Positions 20,090 to 32,265 are shown, numbered from the stretch's first letter. The stretch is 64,000 nt of DNA from Adiantum capillus-veneris (GCA_014529385.2 CM043969.1:27162946-27226945), one strand, 5' to 3'. A program made the numbers and translations. The notes: generated by a model not told the origin, from the sequence alone.

Positions 20090-20348
20090 GCTCTCACAGT
20101 GAACATTTTCAAGCCGTCCAAGATAATGATATCTCTTTAGTCGAAACTAAGGGTTTCGACTTAAAGGTTAAGGGAGCTTTCTGACGGCCATTTGGCCACT
20201 TACAAGGGTGTAGACTCAAAGAGGTTGAGAGGATATGTCAAATTCATTACAATTACAAATAATCATAAGCTGAATTACACGGCTTCTTTTAAAAGATTGT
20301 GTGAGTGTTTATAGGGTTTGGTGTGCATCCGCCTCTATCCATCAAACA
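20090..20348 (-). repeat. Truncated 3' LTR of RLG-C
   Basis: Matches 38675-38937. On the minus strand it begins TGTTTGATGG right after the polypurine tract; the rest of the LTR is replaced by the gag fragment at 20089. Confidence 0.8.
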
Positions 20349-20363
20349 TTCCCCCCTTCCTAT
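20349..20363 (-). promoter_or_regulatory. Polypurine tract of RLG-C
   Basis: On the minus strand AGGAAGGGGGGAA directly precedes LTR start TGTTTGATGG. Confidence 0.8.
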
Positions 20364-20402
20364 TCATTGCATGTCCTCATGCAATCTATCTTGGAGTGTA
20401 GT

Positions 20403-23400
20403 CTAATATCTTCTCTTGAGCGTTGTAGTGAGGTTTCTGACCTTCTGCACTCTTGCTTCAATCTCTACTTTGGTGGCTAGCTCTCTGAAAGGATTGTTGC
20501 TGAGAGTACTTTGATAGGCCATATGCATTGCTAGTAGATCTTTTGTCATGTGATTGAATATGGAGGAGTCCACTTCGAAGAAGCCTATCATGAACACCTC
20601 GTCAAAGGTCTGCATGTAATGAGAGGACAGGAACATGACTCTTGCATATAATCCCATGATGAAATTCTTGCTTGGGATTTTTGTCTCCATATTCCAGCAA
20701 ATGCCTCTTCTACCTTCCACAAAGATTTGTCAGGATGCTCTACTTCTTCTATATCATTGAAAGCTATAATGCAGGTAATGAGCATCTTGGAAATGTTCAA
20801 AAGCACTTGGCATGCGAGATTCAAGATCTCCTTCATCATGTTGATGACTCCTTTGAGAGTTTGAACCATATACTGCTCGGACTGTTGGTTGTTATTGAGT
20901 GGCTTTGTGATAGCCGGGTAGTTCAACAGCGCTGGCCTTTTGCTTTGCCAAGAGTAAAAGTTGTTCCAAGATCACCATCTGTTGATGGAATAGTAAGCTG
21001 GGTCCATCCTGAGATGCTGGGGAGCATTCCTATAATAAGTTTCATATGTTGGTCTTTGCTCAAACCATTTCTTTCACCAGAGGGGTTGATTATCAATTAT
21101 TATATGAATCTGAATTGCCGTGACAGGAATCACCCTGTAATCCCCTTTGCTGTTTGATTCAAGTTCTGGTAGCATGTTTTGCTACCACAATCTAGCCTCT
21201 TGCCGCATCAGTGGGGCAGGGTGATCATCTCATGCCCGAGGTTCATTACCACCTCATATGGATTAATCATGAGGAGGGTAGCCAATTCCAGCACTTTCAG
21301 TTCATACTGCATATAGGCTTTGTGCGAGGGATCCTTTACTTCTGAGATCTAGCATTGAATTTTGTCCTTGGACGACTCCAAAGTGGATGTCATGACTGGA
21401 TCTGCAGATTCCTATGTTGCTTTTCTCGTGCTGGTAGTGGGCACCTCTGTTTGATGAGCCTCAAATGTGGAATGTTCAAAACCTCCTTTTTGCTCAAAGT
21501 CTACTGGGGCTTGTTGATGTTTTCCCTGATTGGCCCTCAGAGTCTCTAAGTCTCCTCTTGACTCAGCCAACTGCTTCCTTAATTCTTCAATTTCTTCGTC
21601 TTTGGCTTGTTGTAGGGCCCTATGTCCTGCTGTCATGATTTGTCTATCATACTTTTCCTCAACCAGGGCTTCTTTTAAATCTTTAATCTATTGGTTTAAG
21701 GAGACAGATCTTGCAGCCGTCGTTGAGAAGCAGGGCGTCTCTTGTATGGCAAGGAGCCGAGTCAGAGTCCTGCTAACCACAACATATGAGCCTTGCAGCT
21801 TCTCATTTTGTTCTCTTTCTTTGGTTAGCTCCTCCTCGAGGCGATTCTGCTCGACTTGCAGTGCAGAGTTTGCCTCGTTAAACTATTGCACCTCCTTGTA
21901 ATAGTAGGCTACATTTTCTTGTTTCCTTTGCAACTCGGATTGGTCTTGGAGCTATGCTTTCTCTAATGCCTCTATTCTTTTCTTTAGCTGTAGGGTAATT
22001 TTTGTTGCCTTTGATGCGTCTCTTTTGGTATCTTCCAATTCCAGTTCGTGCAGGTTGTAAAGATTCCTTTGACATTGAAATTGGAGCTTGATCTGCTCTA
22101 AGTGAGCATCAATGTCAAATGACTTGACGATTTACACTCCTTCCTCTATTGCAGCTTGTGATTAAGGCGATCTTGGCCTCTGTTGACTTTTTTGGCCCTG
22201 ATCTGATTTTTCAGCCTCACCAGTTTTATTTTCTTTCCGTTTTGGATCTTCTAGAGCTGTAGAAGTTGTGGTGGGCTTTGGTTGTGTAGCCTCCATTTCT
22301 TGATCTGCATTTAGTTCGGACTCCCTCTTCTCCACTCCTTGCTTTGGCAAGTCTTCAACTTTTTCTTTCTCCTTTACCGCAATCTCTGGAAGTGCCCCAG
22401 TGTCCTTGGGAGAACCTAACTCCTAACCATGCTGGTTTGGCGTGTTTTGTTGTTCCTCCCCTTGTGAGTTGTCTTTCTCTTTTTTACTTCGAATAGATTT
22501 GTTGATTGATTTGAGATCATCGATGCATGGCTTCTTTGCTTCTTCTTTTTCCCTTTGCTCCATTTTTTTCTTGAGTTTGTTATGGATTCGCCTGTGGATT
22601 CGTTTCCGCATTGCACTAGCAATATCATGTTTTTCTTCAGCTTCCTGTCTTTTCTACTTCTTGATCCTTTTCAAAGCAGTTGTTTACCTGCATAGTAGTG
22701 GAATGTTTTCTGCTTCTTCCTCCTCTTTTTTATCATCATCTTTTGTTCCTTGGGTTCTTTTTTCTTCATGCTTCTATTGGCGGAGCCTTTTCCTCAACGC
22801 CTGTGCTACTTTCATTGTCCTCCTAGCATGAGTAATTGGAATAGCTTCTACCACATGTGCAATTTCTTTTCTCAATCGTGTATATCTTAGAGTGTACTGA
22901 TTGTCACATTCTTCCTCTGAAGATTGGTACTCTGAAGAAGTGTCTCTCTGTTGGGACCCAGCTTCTTGGCTACTCTGAGTATCTAACTCTGTCATTTTGC
23001 TGTCAAGATCTCTTAAGGTTGAGCTTTGCCTTGTCTGCTTAACTTCTAATTTTGGCCTGGTGGAAGGTTTTGTCACATGTCTCACTGCTCTTTTAAACCT
23101 GTGGATCAGATCTATCTGCGCTTCGGCTGGTGGTAGATCATCAATTATCCCGAGTGCTTGATAGGCAATCCGCGTCAGCATTGGTCCCGCATTCATGTAG
23201 TCCTTGCTTCTTTGGCTCCCCTTTAGGTTTGCTTTGACAATGTTGTCAAGAAGATAATTGCCGAAGTCGCAACTGACCACTCTTCTCTTTGCCAAGCCCA
23301 TTGCCATTACTACTGCCATGTGTAACAATGGTTCTGTATATCTAGGTGGCTTTTTCACTTTGAAGTGTTGTGATATAAGGTGCATCGACAATTCAGTTTC

Positions 23401-23565
23401 CGAGTATATCAAATCTTGATATGTCAGCTTGTGTCCTCGTTGCTTCAGGAAGGATTTATCATTATCTATTGCCTTTGTCTTTTGCAATAGATTGTGCATC
23501 CCTTGTTGCTGCAGGTGGAGGGCTTCATTGATTATTTTTGTTGTGATCTTTACCTTTTGTCCCAT
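20403..23565 (-). pseudogene. RLG-C post-pol ORF with coiled coil, unknown function
   Basis: A decayed reading frame of about 1000 codons lies between pol and the 3' LTR. The first 263 codons (23565-22774) are uninterrupted: a globular, mostly helical segment up to about residue 150, then a charged Ser/Gln/Arg tail. Next comes a Lys/Glu-rich stretch (22628-22162), then heptad-rich coiled coil (22075-21412, with E-E-I-E-E-L-R-K-Q-L and similar). A C-terminal part follows (20926-20403) with many stops and at least one frameshift. It occupies the env-like position of Athila-type elements and loosely recalls plant-transposon-protein ORFs found beside gypsy pol. I see no signal peptide or transmembrane segment, so 'envelope' is not supported. 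Confidence 0.55.
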
Positions 23566-24091
23566 CCTTGTCGATTAGAGTTGCTTCCCCATTGTACTGA
23601 ATTGAACTTATGAGCTCATGAGCTCCGTCTGAAGTCCGTTCCCCAAGGAGGTAATCATAGAAAGCTGTCTAATTGTAGGCACCTGCCCCTTGCTTGCACT
23701 TGTGCCTTTTGGTGCAATGTCCACATTTTTTATGGGAAGATAGCGGCCTTTACTATTTCTCCATCTACGGCTTGAAACCTTTCGATGAAGATGTTAGCCG
23801 GTATTGCTTAGAGTACCTGTTGGTCCGTGATATGAGCTATCTGTTATCTCATCAGGTGCATCATTCTACTCCCTTTGTGCTTTTCTTCGAGGCATCTTGT
23901 GGTTGATTTTAGCAATGAAAGCAGGTTTTATCCATTGATCAGAACTGTCAAAAAGTTGCAAACTTGACCATAAAATGAAAAATGAGCGTAACTTTGTTAA
24001 AAATACCCAAAATTCGACCAAATTTCACAAGTGCATCTAGGATTACTTAGGCACAAGGATATAATGTAACATATAAATTTTGGCAAAAAGG

Positions 24092-24113
24092 AACATGGAT
24101 CGCGATCCATGTT
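24092..24113. repeat. Perfect 22-bp CGCG palindrome (RLG-C type)
   Basis: Core ACATGGATCGCGATCCATGT with A and T flanks, fully self-complementary. Confidence 0.95.
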
Positions 24114-24205
24114 GGGAAGAAATTTGAAATTCCAACTAGGGGAAGTTGTTCATGGGCATATAGAGATGCTACTGTGCAGTTTTCTCTAGATTTACGGTTT
24201 GAGGT

Positions 24206-24225
24206 ACATGGATCGCGATCCATGT
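24206..24225. repeat. Perfect 20-bp CGCG palindrome (RLG-C type)
   Basis: ACATGGATCGCGATCCATGT, fully self-complementary. Confidence 0.95.
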
Positions 24226-25176
24226 TGGGCAACATTTTGGAAATCTGATGATACCATCTGGTAGGGGTTATCTAGATGATGACTTGGTCCAAAATTTTTG
24301 GGATTTGGATCAATGGTTTGACACTTGGGCTAAATTTTTGGACTCCTTTGCAGACTTAGAGATTTTTGGCATTTTGAAGTGGATTTTGGAATTCAAATGG
24401 CTTGAAACTTCATGGCTTGGATTTCTTAAACATACTGGATCAGATGGAATGGTTTTCAAGGTACATGGAACACAATGTTGGGAGGAATTTTGATACAGGT
24501 TCCTTGCACATATGTTCCTATAGGTTTGCCTAGTTCACTGGTGAAATATTTTTAAATCTGGACATGTTTTTCCTTAGTTTGCCTCATTTTCTAGTTTATG
24601 GCCATTTTTTTCCCATTTTGACCATATTTGTTTCTTGCAACCATTTTTGGGCACATGTTTTGCCTGATATCTATCATTCTCTTGATTCCTGATGATTTAG
24701 GTCTATAGCTCATAGATTTGCCTGGCTCCCTGTCAAATTCCATCAGAAATTGAATCCATTTGAGGGTACAAATTGATTCGGGCAATTTTCACCATTTTGT
24801 AAGTAATCCTTTGCTTGGTTTTGATCCTACAACCATCCTTAAGTAACATTTCCTTGTTGATAGGCTCCAAGGAGAGTGTGAAGTCTCCCGCTTGGCTAAA
24901 GTAGCAAGTTAGAAACTTGTCTCAAGAACTCTTCTTGTAGCCCTTCTTCATAAGTTTTGCTGGCATCCCACCATTTGACCTCTCCCTGAGTTTTTTTATG
25001 GGATCCTACCTTTTTTCCCTTTGAAAATGACCAAAGGACTATTTGCAGACTGAAAGTAGCAAACTAGGAGGATTTGATGATTTTAAGAGCAATTTTTGTG
25101 ATTAGTTTTGCAACACCATTAATATTTTTGCATTCCTCAGTTTGTGAGCCACTCCGACCTGATTTTGGCAAAAAGG

Positions 25177-25198
25177 AACATGGATCGCGATCCATGTT
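25177..25198. repeat. Perfect 22-bp CGCG palindrome (RLG-C type)
   Basis: Same 20-base core with A/T flanks; upstream context TTTTGGCAAAAAGG as at 24092. Confidence 0.95.
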
Positions 25199-25287
25199 GG
25201 GATGCATTTTGAAATTCAAGCTATAGGAGTTTATTCTTGGCTATCTGTGGGTTCTCTTGTACCAATTTCTTTGATTTTAGGGTTTGA

Positions 25288-25313
25288 GGAACATGGATCG
25301 TGATCCATGTTCC
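25288..25313. repeat. Near-perfect 26-bp palindrome (RLG-C type)
   Basis: Core ACATGGATCGTGATCCATGT flanked by GGA and TCC; arms are longer than elsewhere and one central CpG has decayed to TpG. Confidence 0.9.
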
Positions 25314-25607
25314 ACCACCTTTTGCTGCTGTTTTCGTCTTGCTTGATTTTGCCAACTATTTGGGGTCTACTGGTGAAAGATTTTGGTTTTTGATGAGTTT
25401 TGGAATCCCCCATTGGCCTTGTTAGTTTGCCAATTTTGTGACTTTGTACTGCTCTTATTTGTTGTTTTGGCAATGTTGATGCAGTATGGGGCATACACAC
25501 ATGTTCTTGCTAGGTGAATGATCATACCTGAAAAATCTGGTTTAGTAAGATCTACAGAGGTGGTCATAGCAGGTAGAAACAAATCCGAAAACTCTATGCT
25601 TCTGTGG

Positions 25608-25654
<47 letters not shown>

Positions 25655-26549
25655 AATGAGCTTATGTTGCCCCATTTGATTATATGTTCCTAGTCTACCC
25701 GGAATGCCCCATTTATACTTACCTCCATTGATCAGATCTTGTTATTCATATCACCTGCGGTTTGAACCATTCATCATTCTGACGCTTGATTGACGAATGG
25801 CATTTGATCTTTAGTTTTGATCCTTTAGAAGTTGGCTCAAAATCCATCTTGTGTCTAATCTTTCCATATTTTCCATGTTCAAAGTCTTTTCTTTGAAGTT
25901 TCGGGTTTTCTTTCAAAAGTCAATTCCGAATTTCTTGGATCGACTTATCAATTTTTGTTGATTATCTATCATTTTTTTGTTGTTTTGTTAATGAAAATTA
26001 TTTACAGTTATTATTAGTCGGCTAAAGATTAGCCAAAATTAGTGTAACCTCCCTTACATGCATATTCTTATCTTGGTATTAGATGGTGACATTATGGCTC
26101 ATTATTATGCTAGCTAAGAGTTTATAAGGCTCTAAAACACTTGTTTTTAAAGAAAAACAAAGGAAAGGAAAAGAGAAAAAAATATGATAATAAAAATATA
26201 TACAAATGAAAATCTTGCTGCATTTTTCCCCCTTCGTAGAGTGAGTCGTCCCAGACAAACATGTGTTAGAATGCATGGAAACAAAGCACGTGTCTATGCA
26301 TAGCCGTATACTATGGCTCTATGATGCGGATGGAGGATATGCATGGGAAAACAAAATGATGTGCAAGAGAGAGGTGATGAACACTATCTTGAGTGGCTGC
26401 TAGTGATGAGATCACATTGAATCTACGTGGTCAAAACAGTAGTAATTGTAGAAGACGCGCCCTGTGTTTGACGGTGACCTATAGAAGTTGTGATGCTACT
26501 GGTTGTTTTTCTTGAGGGTTTTGTTTTGGTTGCCACTGAAATTTCTTGC

Positions 26550-26880
26550 ATATGGATTTTCACGAAGAGGCCTCGTGTGAGCAGGTTTGTTTTGGTTTCC
26601 ATACCCACTTGACATTGTTTGGTTCTTGAGGGTGGTGTTCCATTGGCCTAGGTTTTCTGACAAAAGCCGTAGACAGTTTAACGAGGTCGGATTTCGGTGG
26701 AGGCAATGTAGGCAGACTTATATTTTTTTGTCATTTTGGTATCCACAATTTCTTAGGATTGGTTTTCATGATGGATTTTTTAACCCATGTTTTCTTGACC
26801 ATGGTTGTGGAATATCGTTGAACTGGTGCATGTGGCGATGGTAGAGGTTCCCATACATGGTCTGTTTGTACAAAGGGTGT
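26550..26880 (-). pseudogene. RLG-C degraded frame with W-x-P-K motifs
   Basis: Read on the minus strand from about 26880 the frame gives T-W-V-K-K-S, K-K-L-W-I-P-K, a TGA, then V-K-W-V-W-K-P-K. These recall the repeated W-x-P-K units of the 441-residue RLG-A ORF. The frame is short and broken. The similarity is motif-level only. Confidence 0.4.
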
Positions 26881-26922
26881 GGCAAAAGATTGGTCCTCTT
26901 ATTTGAGCAGTAAGGTATTGTC

Positions 26923-27497
26923 CTACCACTTTGGTGTCGCTTGATAAGTACGCATCCACACCACTCCCAGAATAACTACTTCGTTAATATGCTGATCGTT
27001 GACCACATGAAACTGATGCAAATAAACTGTTCCATCAAAGATGATTGGTAAAATTAGGTGGCCCAGACTGTCCATAGTGCCTTTGTTTTCTACTTTGAAC
27101 CCCATCGTGTTTGTCATTAGAGGTTCCCGCGTGATTTTTTTGAAAGTGGAATAGTTAACAACATTAACTCTGGCCGTAGTGTCCACTAATTCTCGCTCAG
27201 TGGTGCCATTGGCAAGTTGTAAATTAATGCTTGATCCATTCCTCCTAATCATGTAGCTGCCATTTGTATGGATGCTATCGGAGCAGTATCAATAGTTTCA
27301 TTTTGTGGTGCTTTCCTCTGAAAGTTTCCTTGCTCCTTGCGCTTTAATGTTCCGATTTTGGCTTCCTGATGTGCCTGCTCACAAATGTCATGTGCTTGAC
27401 TTTTGCACTGAGCTGCTGCATGTATTGTTGTGAGTTCTTTTGGTGACAGCGAAAGAAGATATTTCTTTAATCTGCAGCCACTTGTCCAATTAGGCAT
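26923..27497 (-). pseudogene. Second retropepsin-like region downstream of integrase
   Basis: Two overlapping frames are shifted against each other at about 27250. The first (27497-27249) has a helical start K-K-Y-L-L-S-L-S-P-K-E-L and a basic tail. The second (27252-26923) reads like a retropepsin: L-V-D-T-T-A (family D-T-G-A/D-S-G-A, the Gly replaced), hydrophobic strands, then V-V-I-L-G-V-V-W-M at the usual (I/L)-L-G position. RLG-C already has a PR before RT, so this is a duplicated or foreign protease domain. It could mark the 5' part of a second element fused into RLG-C. Confidence 0.5.
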
Positions 27498-28935
27498 CTA
27501 CTCACCTGCTAGTGTTGCAAGCTTTATGGCGCCACTTTGTGATATATCATGTATTACAAAAGGCCCATCCCTTGCATTTTGAGTTTTTTTAAGTGTTGTT
27601 TGAGGGTATACATTAAAACATAATTCCTTTTTTGGAACTCCTTGCCAATCAACTATTGATCATGGAAAGCCTTCATTTGTTTTTTTTGAGCATATATCCC
27701 AACTATCCCTCTAAGTCGGGTTTCATCTAATTGTTCTTGGGTGTCTAGTCTCTCTGATAGCTCATGGCTCGTCCATCCTAATTGTGTTTCCACTCTTAGG
27801 GTTTTGATTAGGAATTCCAATGGTAGGATCGCATTAATCTCGAAACCAGGTTAAAGGCAGTCGTGCCGATGGAAGTTTTAAAACGAGTTTTAAAAGCTAC
27901 TCTGTAAGCCCATAAGTCTGTGTGTAGCTTTTGATCCAAATCATTCCTTAAGTCATTGACTATTTTGGTGAGTACGGTGCATAAGGTTTTGTTGGTACTC
28001 TCTACTTGCCCGTTAGCTTACATATGATAGGGTGCCAATTTTCCTTGGACCACCATGAATTTGTCAAGGAGGCTTTCAATGACGTTGTTTAAAAAGTGTG
28101 TTTCCCTATCGCTCACTATTTCTATGGGTAGATCATATCTCATAAAGATGTGTTCAAAAAGGAACTGAGCTATAGTTATTGCATCATTTTTTTGCATCAC
28201 CTTTGCTTCTGCCCATTTTGTCATGTAGTCTATTGCTACTATGATGTATTGTGTGTGCATCCTATATCCTAGAGGTATGATGGGACCAATGAAGTCAATG
28301 GCCCATTCGGCGAAAGTACATACCTCCATCATTGACCTTAGTTGCATTTTACCTCTCCGTAGGGGTGGTTTTGTTCGTTGACATTCATCACATCATTTGA
28401 CATAGGTCTCTTCATCAATAAGTAGGGTTGGCCACCATATTCCTGAGTGTAGCACGAGCTTTGCTGTTTTATCAGCAAAGAAATGTCCCCCTGGCTGTCC
28501 TTAGTGTGCTTGTTCTAAGATAACATAATATTCAATTTTTGCAGCACACAGCCGTAGTTGTTTGTTCTTCCCCCGCCTATACAGTTGGTTGGCAATGAGA
28601 AAATACTATTCGGCCTCTTCTTCTACAGTTTTCATTCTTGCCTTGCCCCATTGCTCTAGGAAGGTCTTGTTTTTTAAGTACTGAACTATGTGAGTACTCC
28701 ATTTGGGTGCTTGTACTACTCGAAACAGGGTGGCATGTTCCACCAAAGGTTGTTTTGTATAGCTATCGTATGATTTTACATATGTATGGACATTGTATTC
28801 CATGTTTGGCCAGTAGACTCCCAGTCTCTTTAGCCGTTGACTTGTCTGTGTTTCTCCATTGTGAAATCTTGTATTTTGTATATGAGCCTGTTTGAGGTAG
28901 TAGGTGGATTCTTCGGGTTGTACACATAGTCTCAA
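27498..28935 (-). pseudogene. RLG-C integrase, decayed
   Basis: Two zinc-binding-like segments come in tandem. The first (28935-28606) has Y-W-P-N-M and lacks its cysteines, reading S-Y-D-S-Y-T. The second (about 28510-28350) has G-G-H-F-F-A-D-K, W-W-P, a TGA, then C-D-E-C-Q-R. The core (28347-28018) has W-A-I-D-F-I-G-P-I with the first catalytic Asp, a V-A-I-D-Y-M-T-K-W-A-E-A strand, and S-D-R-E-T-H-F at the second Asp (Gly to Glu at the fourth position). C-terminal integrase sequence (D-L-W-A-Y-R-V-A-F-K-T) continues to about 27800. Stops and frameshifts make it non-functional. Confidence 0.8.
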
Positions 28936-28989
28936 TATCCCATCCTTAGCGTGTTTGTACAGTCGTCCTGCTAAAAGCTGGAGATTTTG

Positions 28990-30329
28990 TGTTTGATGTA
29001 TAATTGATGGTTATCTTTCTATCTGTAATGACCCAATTGTGAGTAGAGAAATGACCTCTTCGCTCCATCTCGGGACCATTTCAATGTTAAATAGATACGA
29101 ATTGGGAAGATAATCATCGACACCCTCAGGTGCTTCTCCATGAAACAATCTTGAAAGATTATTTGCTCGTGTGTGTGTGTGTGTGTATTTGTAGTCCCAT
29201 CTTTCACGACTATTGTGAAGTCAAACTCAAGCAATAGTATATACTAATGAAAAATTCTTCCAATGTTCCAAGATTTGGTTACTAGATATAGCAGTTCTTG
29301 GTGATCCACAAAGAAAACAAACTTGTTTGCAAGAAGGTAGTGTCTGGATAGTTTGACAGCATATATCCCAGACCTTCGCTTTCCGTAGTGGTATAATTTT
29401 TTTATGTGTTGTTTAGCTGTTGACTAGAGTAGAAAATGGAAAAATCCATTTTCTTCTCTCTTGGCTGGGTTAATATACATACGATGGCATAGGATGATGC
29501 ATCAACATGAACATGAAATTTTTTGCTTCAATCAGGGGCTTCCAAAATTGGAGCAAAAATGAATTGCTGCTTCAATTTTTGGAATCCGGCTCGTATTATT
29601 CCATCCGTTTGAACTTAGCAATGATGGCATCCAACGGCTTAGCTATTACAACATACATGTATATGAAACACCTGTAGTACCCACAATGCCCCATAAATGC
29701 ATGCACTTCCTTCATCTTCGTTGGTCTAGGTAGTGCAACAATTATTTATACCTTCTCTTGATCAGTGGAAATTTCGTTTTTGGACACAATGCGGCCCAAA
29801 AATTTACCTTGTCTTACCATGAAGACACATTTTTCCAGGTTTAAGGAAATACAATACGTTCTACATTTTTCAAATACTTTTTCTAGATGAGTTATGTGGT
29901 CACTTCTTTGATGATAGTGAACACAAAGATCATCCATGTAAATCTCCAGAAATTGTTTGAGATATTCCTTGAATGCATGACTCATTATTCTTTGGAATGT
30001 AGCAAGAGCATTGGTCAGGCCGAAAGGAATTACCCTATAGGCAAATATACCCCACTTTGTTGCAAAACCTGTCTTATGCTGATCTTCTGATTTTATTGTC
30101 AACTGATTGTACCTAAGAACCCATCAAAAAAACTATAGGTCTCTTTCCCTACTACCCTCTCAATAAACTGATCCATTATTAGTAGTGGATAGTTATCCTT
30201 GATGGTAACTGCATTTACTTGTTTGAGGTTTACATAGACACACAGTTTGCCATTCTTTTTTGGTACTACCACAATAGGGGACACCCAATCGGTGTGTTCA
30301 ATCTTGTAGATAAACTCGGCATCCTTCAA
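28990..30329 (-). pseudogene. RLG-C reverse transcriptase and RNase H, decayed
   Basis: RT opens W-V-S-P-I-V-V-V-P-K-K-N-G-K (30329-30099). It continues after a frameshift with F-A-Y-R-V-I-P-F-G-L-T-N-A and Y-M-D-D-L (30102-29746), the catalytic pair being intact. RNase H follows at about 29540-29210 with H-V-D-A-S-S-Y-A-I and a T-T-E-S-E-G glutamate region, interrupted by stops. The Y-M-D-D-L box and order PR-RT-RH-INT identify Ty3/gypsy. Confidence 0.85.
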
Positions 30330-31692
30330 TTTGTCTGTCTCTTCCTTAATTTTCTTGGCAAAAGTCTCATTGTACGTGTAAGGACATTGTCTGCGTGGTT
30401 TGGCATCACTCTTAAGGGGTATCGTGTGCTGACGGATCTCACGATCTATCCCCTTTGAATCTTTGTATGACCATGCAAAGACATCTTTGTATTGTTTGAG
30501 CTTATCGACTAGAAGTCACTCTTCTTCATCAGCAAGGTCCGTGGCAATGTATGTCGATTTAAGCTCCGCGCTTGGTTCTGCAAAGTTGATGCATTTGGCT
30601 TTTTAAGGCCCATCATATGAAGTTCCTGGTTCTTTGGGATCTCGTTTGGGTTTCTGCACCACGATTTTCCCACCCTGAATAGTATACTTCTTATAGTGGG
30701 AAGGTGCATCGAATTTATCATCATTCAATTTCTCGTCAGTTTCCATTTTTGTTGTCCAAACTTCCTTCAAGGCTCATTTCAATTCATTGTATTTGATTTT
30801 GCGCTCTATTTTGAACAACTTTGTCGATTTCTTGGAATTGCTCTCTTTTTTTAGTGTTTGTGTGTTCTCCTTTTTTGATTTTGTTTTGGTTGAGTCAGGT
30901 TTCATGTATCTCTTTGATATCCCGTCTTTGAGGCAGTCCGTTGCTTCTACTAGCCTTAAGTACTGCGTTTTGCCGATTAACAGCGATACTGAGTCTTTGT
31001 TGTGCTTGTTTTGGTTGTTTCTGCATTTATCTTGATATCTGCATTGTCTTCAAGGATTTTGGTTTGGGATATCATAGTAGATCACCCGTCGATCCTTCCG
31101 TTTGATGTTCTGACTTGAGCTACTAAACAGCTTGTTGTCTGCGTTGTCCTCTAACAGCTTATCAATCGAGTCTTGGAAATCATCTTCATCCATTTGGTCA
31201 AGGTCTCTTACTAAAATTTCATCCACTATGCATCGGCACTCGGCAATCCCCTCCTCATCAGGGACTTCCCACTCTAACTTCGAATTTAGGCTGACAGCCA
31301 ACATCTGGAATGGAATGATATCATATCCTTCCTCATTGCAGAATTTGGTGAGGGTCACCTTGTTTACACAAACATCAAGAGTGGCTAGTATATGTTGCTA
31401 TCCGAAAGGTTCAAGCATCTCTTCTGGAAAAGGCTCTAGTATATATGACTCGTCTTGTGTAGTCCTACCAAGAATGCAATTTTCCCTTTTTAAACGTCCA
31501 CCTTCGAAAGCTTCTCCTGTCCCATTGGTGAGCTTTGTTCTGAAGTCAAGCCGGTGTTTCCCCTTCTTGGTCAGTTGTGGAGTTCAAGTCTTCTCATGGG
31601 GTTCGTTCTACATCTCTATAGCTATGATCTGTGACGCTAATTTTTGTAGTGACATCCTTGTTCCTTAGATAGATATAGTCGTAACCCCAATC
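30330..31692 (-). pseudogene. RLG-C linker between protease and RT
   Basis: Broken minus-strand frames. The clearest (31358-31050) is very acidic (L-L-E-D-N-A-D-N), with lysine-rich pieces at 30724-30509. No catalytic domain recognised. Length and position fit the PR-RT connection of large gypsy elements. Confidence 0.5.
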
Positions 31693-32247
31693 TTACACCA
31701 TTTTGAGCTGATGCATGAATGGTCTGCCAAATATGATATCAAACATGCTGCTCTCATCGAAATTCATAATATCAAATTTGTGTTTATATGCAATTCCATA
31801 AGAGGTTACCACAATCTGCTCCAAGATGACAATTGGTCTTTCCAGATACCCATCTGCCAATTGAAGTTTCATTCTAGTCTTTTGGAGAGCAGGTTTTTCC
31901 CGTTTTTTCCACATTTCTTTGGTAGCTATGGCTATTCTAGCCCCACTATTCAATATTGCTATCGACTTAACCTCTTTGTACTCCACTGGCAAGGTAGTAT
32001 TTTGTTCTTCACCTTCACAACAATGCCCTATCTTGTTTGCTAGTACTGGCTCATGTTTAGTTTGTTCGAGGGTTGTCTTTGGTGTGTTTGGAGAAGCATT
32101 GGGTGGTGGAATTATCAGACCTATTTTTTCCAAAAAAAAATCGGCCTCATCCCAAAGATGCATTCTGATTTGTAGTAACTCCGATAGAGTTAGTGTACAA
32201 TAGATAGGGGATGACATTAGCTCGTAAAGAGTTTTAGTATCCATCAT
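31693..32247 (-). pseudogene. RLG-C aspartic protease with mutated active site
   Basis: A 184-codon frame. The second half is a retropepsin: S-I-A-I-L-N-S-G-A-R-I at the active site, strands with L-Q-L-A-D-G, and S-M-F-D-I-I-F-G-R-P-F-M near the end. The catalytic D-S-G has become N-S-G (GAT to AAT), which would abolish activity in the family. The N-terminal third is not recognised. Confidence 0.8.
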
Positions 32248-32265
32248 CTTAGGATTGGCTTTTCA

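Larger units (their letters stand above)
23566..26400. other. RLG-C non-coding block with palindromes
   Basis: About 2.8 kb without a gene. It contains four copies of the RLG-C palindrome (24092, 24206, 25177, 25288), two of them preceded by the same TTTTGGCAAAAAGG context. A short CT microsatellite lies at about 25610-25647. Confidence 0.7.

Noticed and set aside
20403-23565. Host cytoskeletal or coiled-coil gene
   Set aside because: Position between gypsy integrase and the polypurine tract, same strand, and matching decay indicate an element-encoded ORF.
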